NCBI GenBank assembly: GCA_937894335.1
Contig: CALCRU010000074.1
Span: forward strand, 1 to 21,984
Length of the DNA stretch: 21,984 bases
From: an uncultured Treponema sp.
GTDB taxonomy: Bacteria; Spirochaetota; Spirochaetia; Treponematales; Treponemataceae
Reading direction: 5' to 3'
The notes beneath the pieces were generated by a model. It did not search any database. It saw nothing but the letters and a program-made list of their open reading frames with translations, and was not told the origin of the DNA. Positions 21,964 through 21,984 of this stretch are shown here, piece by piece. Each line of letters starts with the position of its first letter. Within the stretch, counting starts at the first letter, position 1. The position numbers and the translations under genes are program-made.

Positions 21964-21984
21964 ATGTTGGTAAAAGTTCGCTTG
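21964..21984 (+). CDS. Possible start of a divergent gene, cut by the window edge
   Basis: An ATG at 21964 opens a frame (MLVKVRL) to the window end. A TATATT (21946-21951) lies 12 nt upstream, which would again give a nearly leaderless start. Only seven codons are visible, so neither the gene nor its product can be confirmed. Confidence 0.25.

Noticed and set aside
1..21984. Mobile elements, CRISPR arrays, tRNA or phage genes
   Set aside because: Looked for transposase or integrase motifs, regularly spaced repeats and cloverleaf-like segments; none were seen.

Overview
This 22 kb window looks like a stretch of bacterial chromosome from a double-membrane (diderm) anaerobe. The best guess is a spirochaete of the Treponema group. 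That rests on the gene mix and protein style: LolA-like carriers, Asp-rich envelope proteins, an acyl-CoA ligase with a hydrophobic insert, and a Der GTPase followed by a small MerR protein. It is an impression, not a database result. The window is densely packed with genes. No tRNA, rRNA, insertion sequence, phage gene or CRISPR array was found, and no gene-free stretch exceeds about 220 bases.

Left part (1-2341): a 5'-truncated uracil/xanthine permease (uraA) converges, with no spacer at all, on a two-gene minus-strand unit. That unit encodes a four-helix membrane protein of unknown function and a YkgJ-type cysteine-cluster protein. Next (2436-8601) comes a self-contained five-gene operon: a LolD/MacB-type ABC ATPase, two FtsX/LolE-type permeases, a LolA-like periplasmic protein and an outer-membrane beta-barrel candidate. 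It is driven by a near-consensus promoter whose -10 box lies inside a perfect 11-bp inverted repeat, and it ends at a strong bidirectional terminator. This is the most interesting system in the window: a plausible inner-membrane-to-outer-membrane lipid or lipoprotein route in which a barrel stands where LolB would be expected.

Middle part (8615-15691): a hemolysin III/PAQR-family membrane protein on the minus strand is divergent from a plus-strand run of ychJ-like, rlmB-like, ptsI, der, a MerR-type regulator and an Rsm22-family protein. Much of this run concerns ribosome maturation (RlmB, Der, Rsm22), with PTS Enzyme I embedded in it. The genes are linked by short gaps or overlapping start and stop codons.

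Right part (15704-21863): all genes are on the minus strand. dapA and asd form a lysine/diaminopimelate pair that ends at a strong terminator. Beyond it lie a multidomain GH53 endo-galactanase lipoprotein and a long-chain acyl-CoA ligase. A perfect-hexamer promoter fires across the asd stop codon into the terminator, so the GH53 message would begin with that hairpin.

Three genes (ychJ, ptsI and the acyl-CoA ligase gene) have good promoters with the -10 box only 8-10 nt before the start codon and no Shine-Dalgarno sequence. This suggests leaderless mRNAs alongside the SD-led genes.
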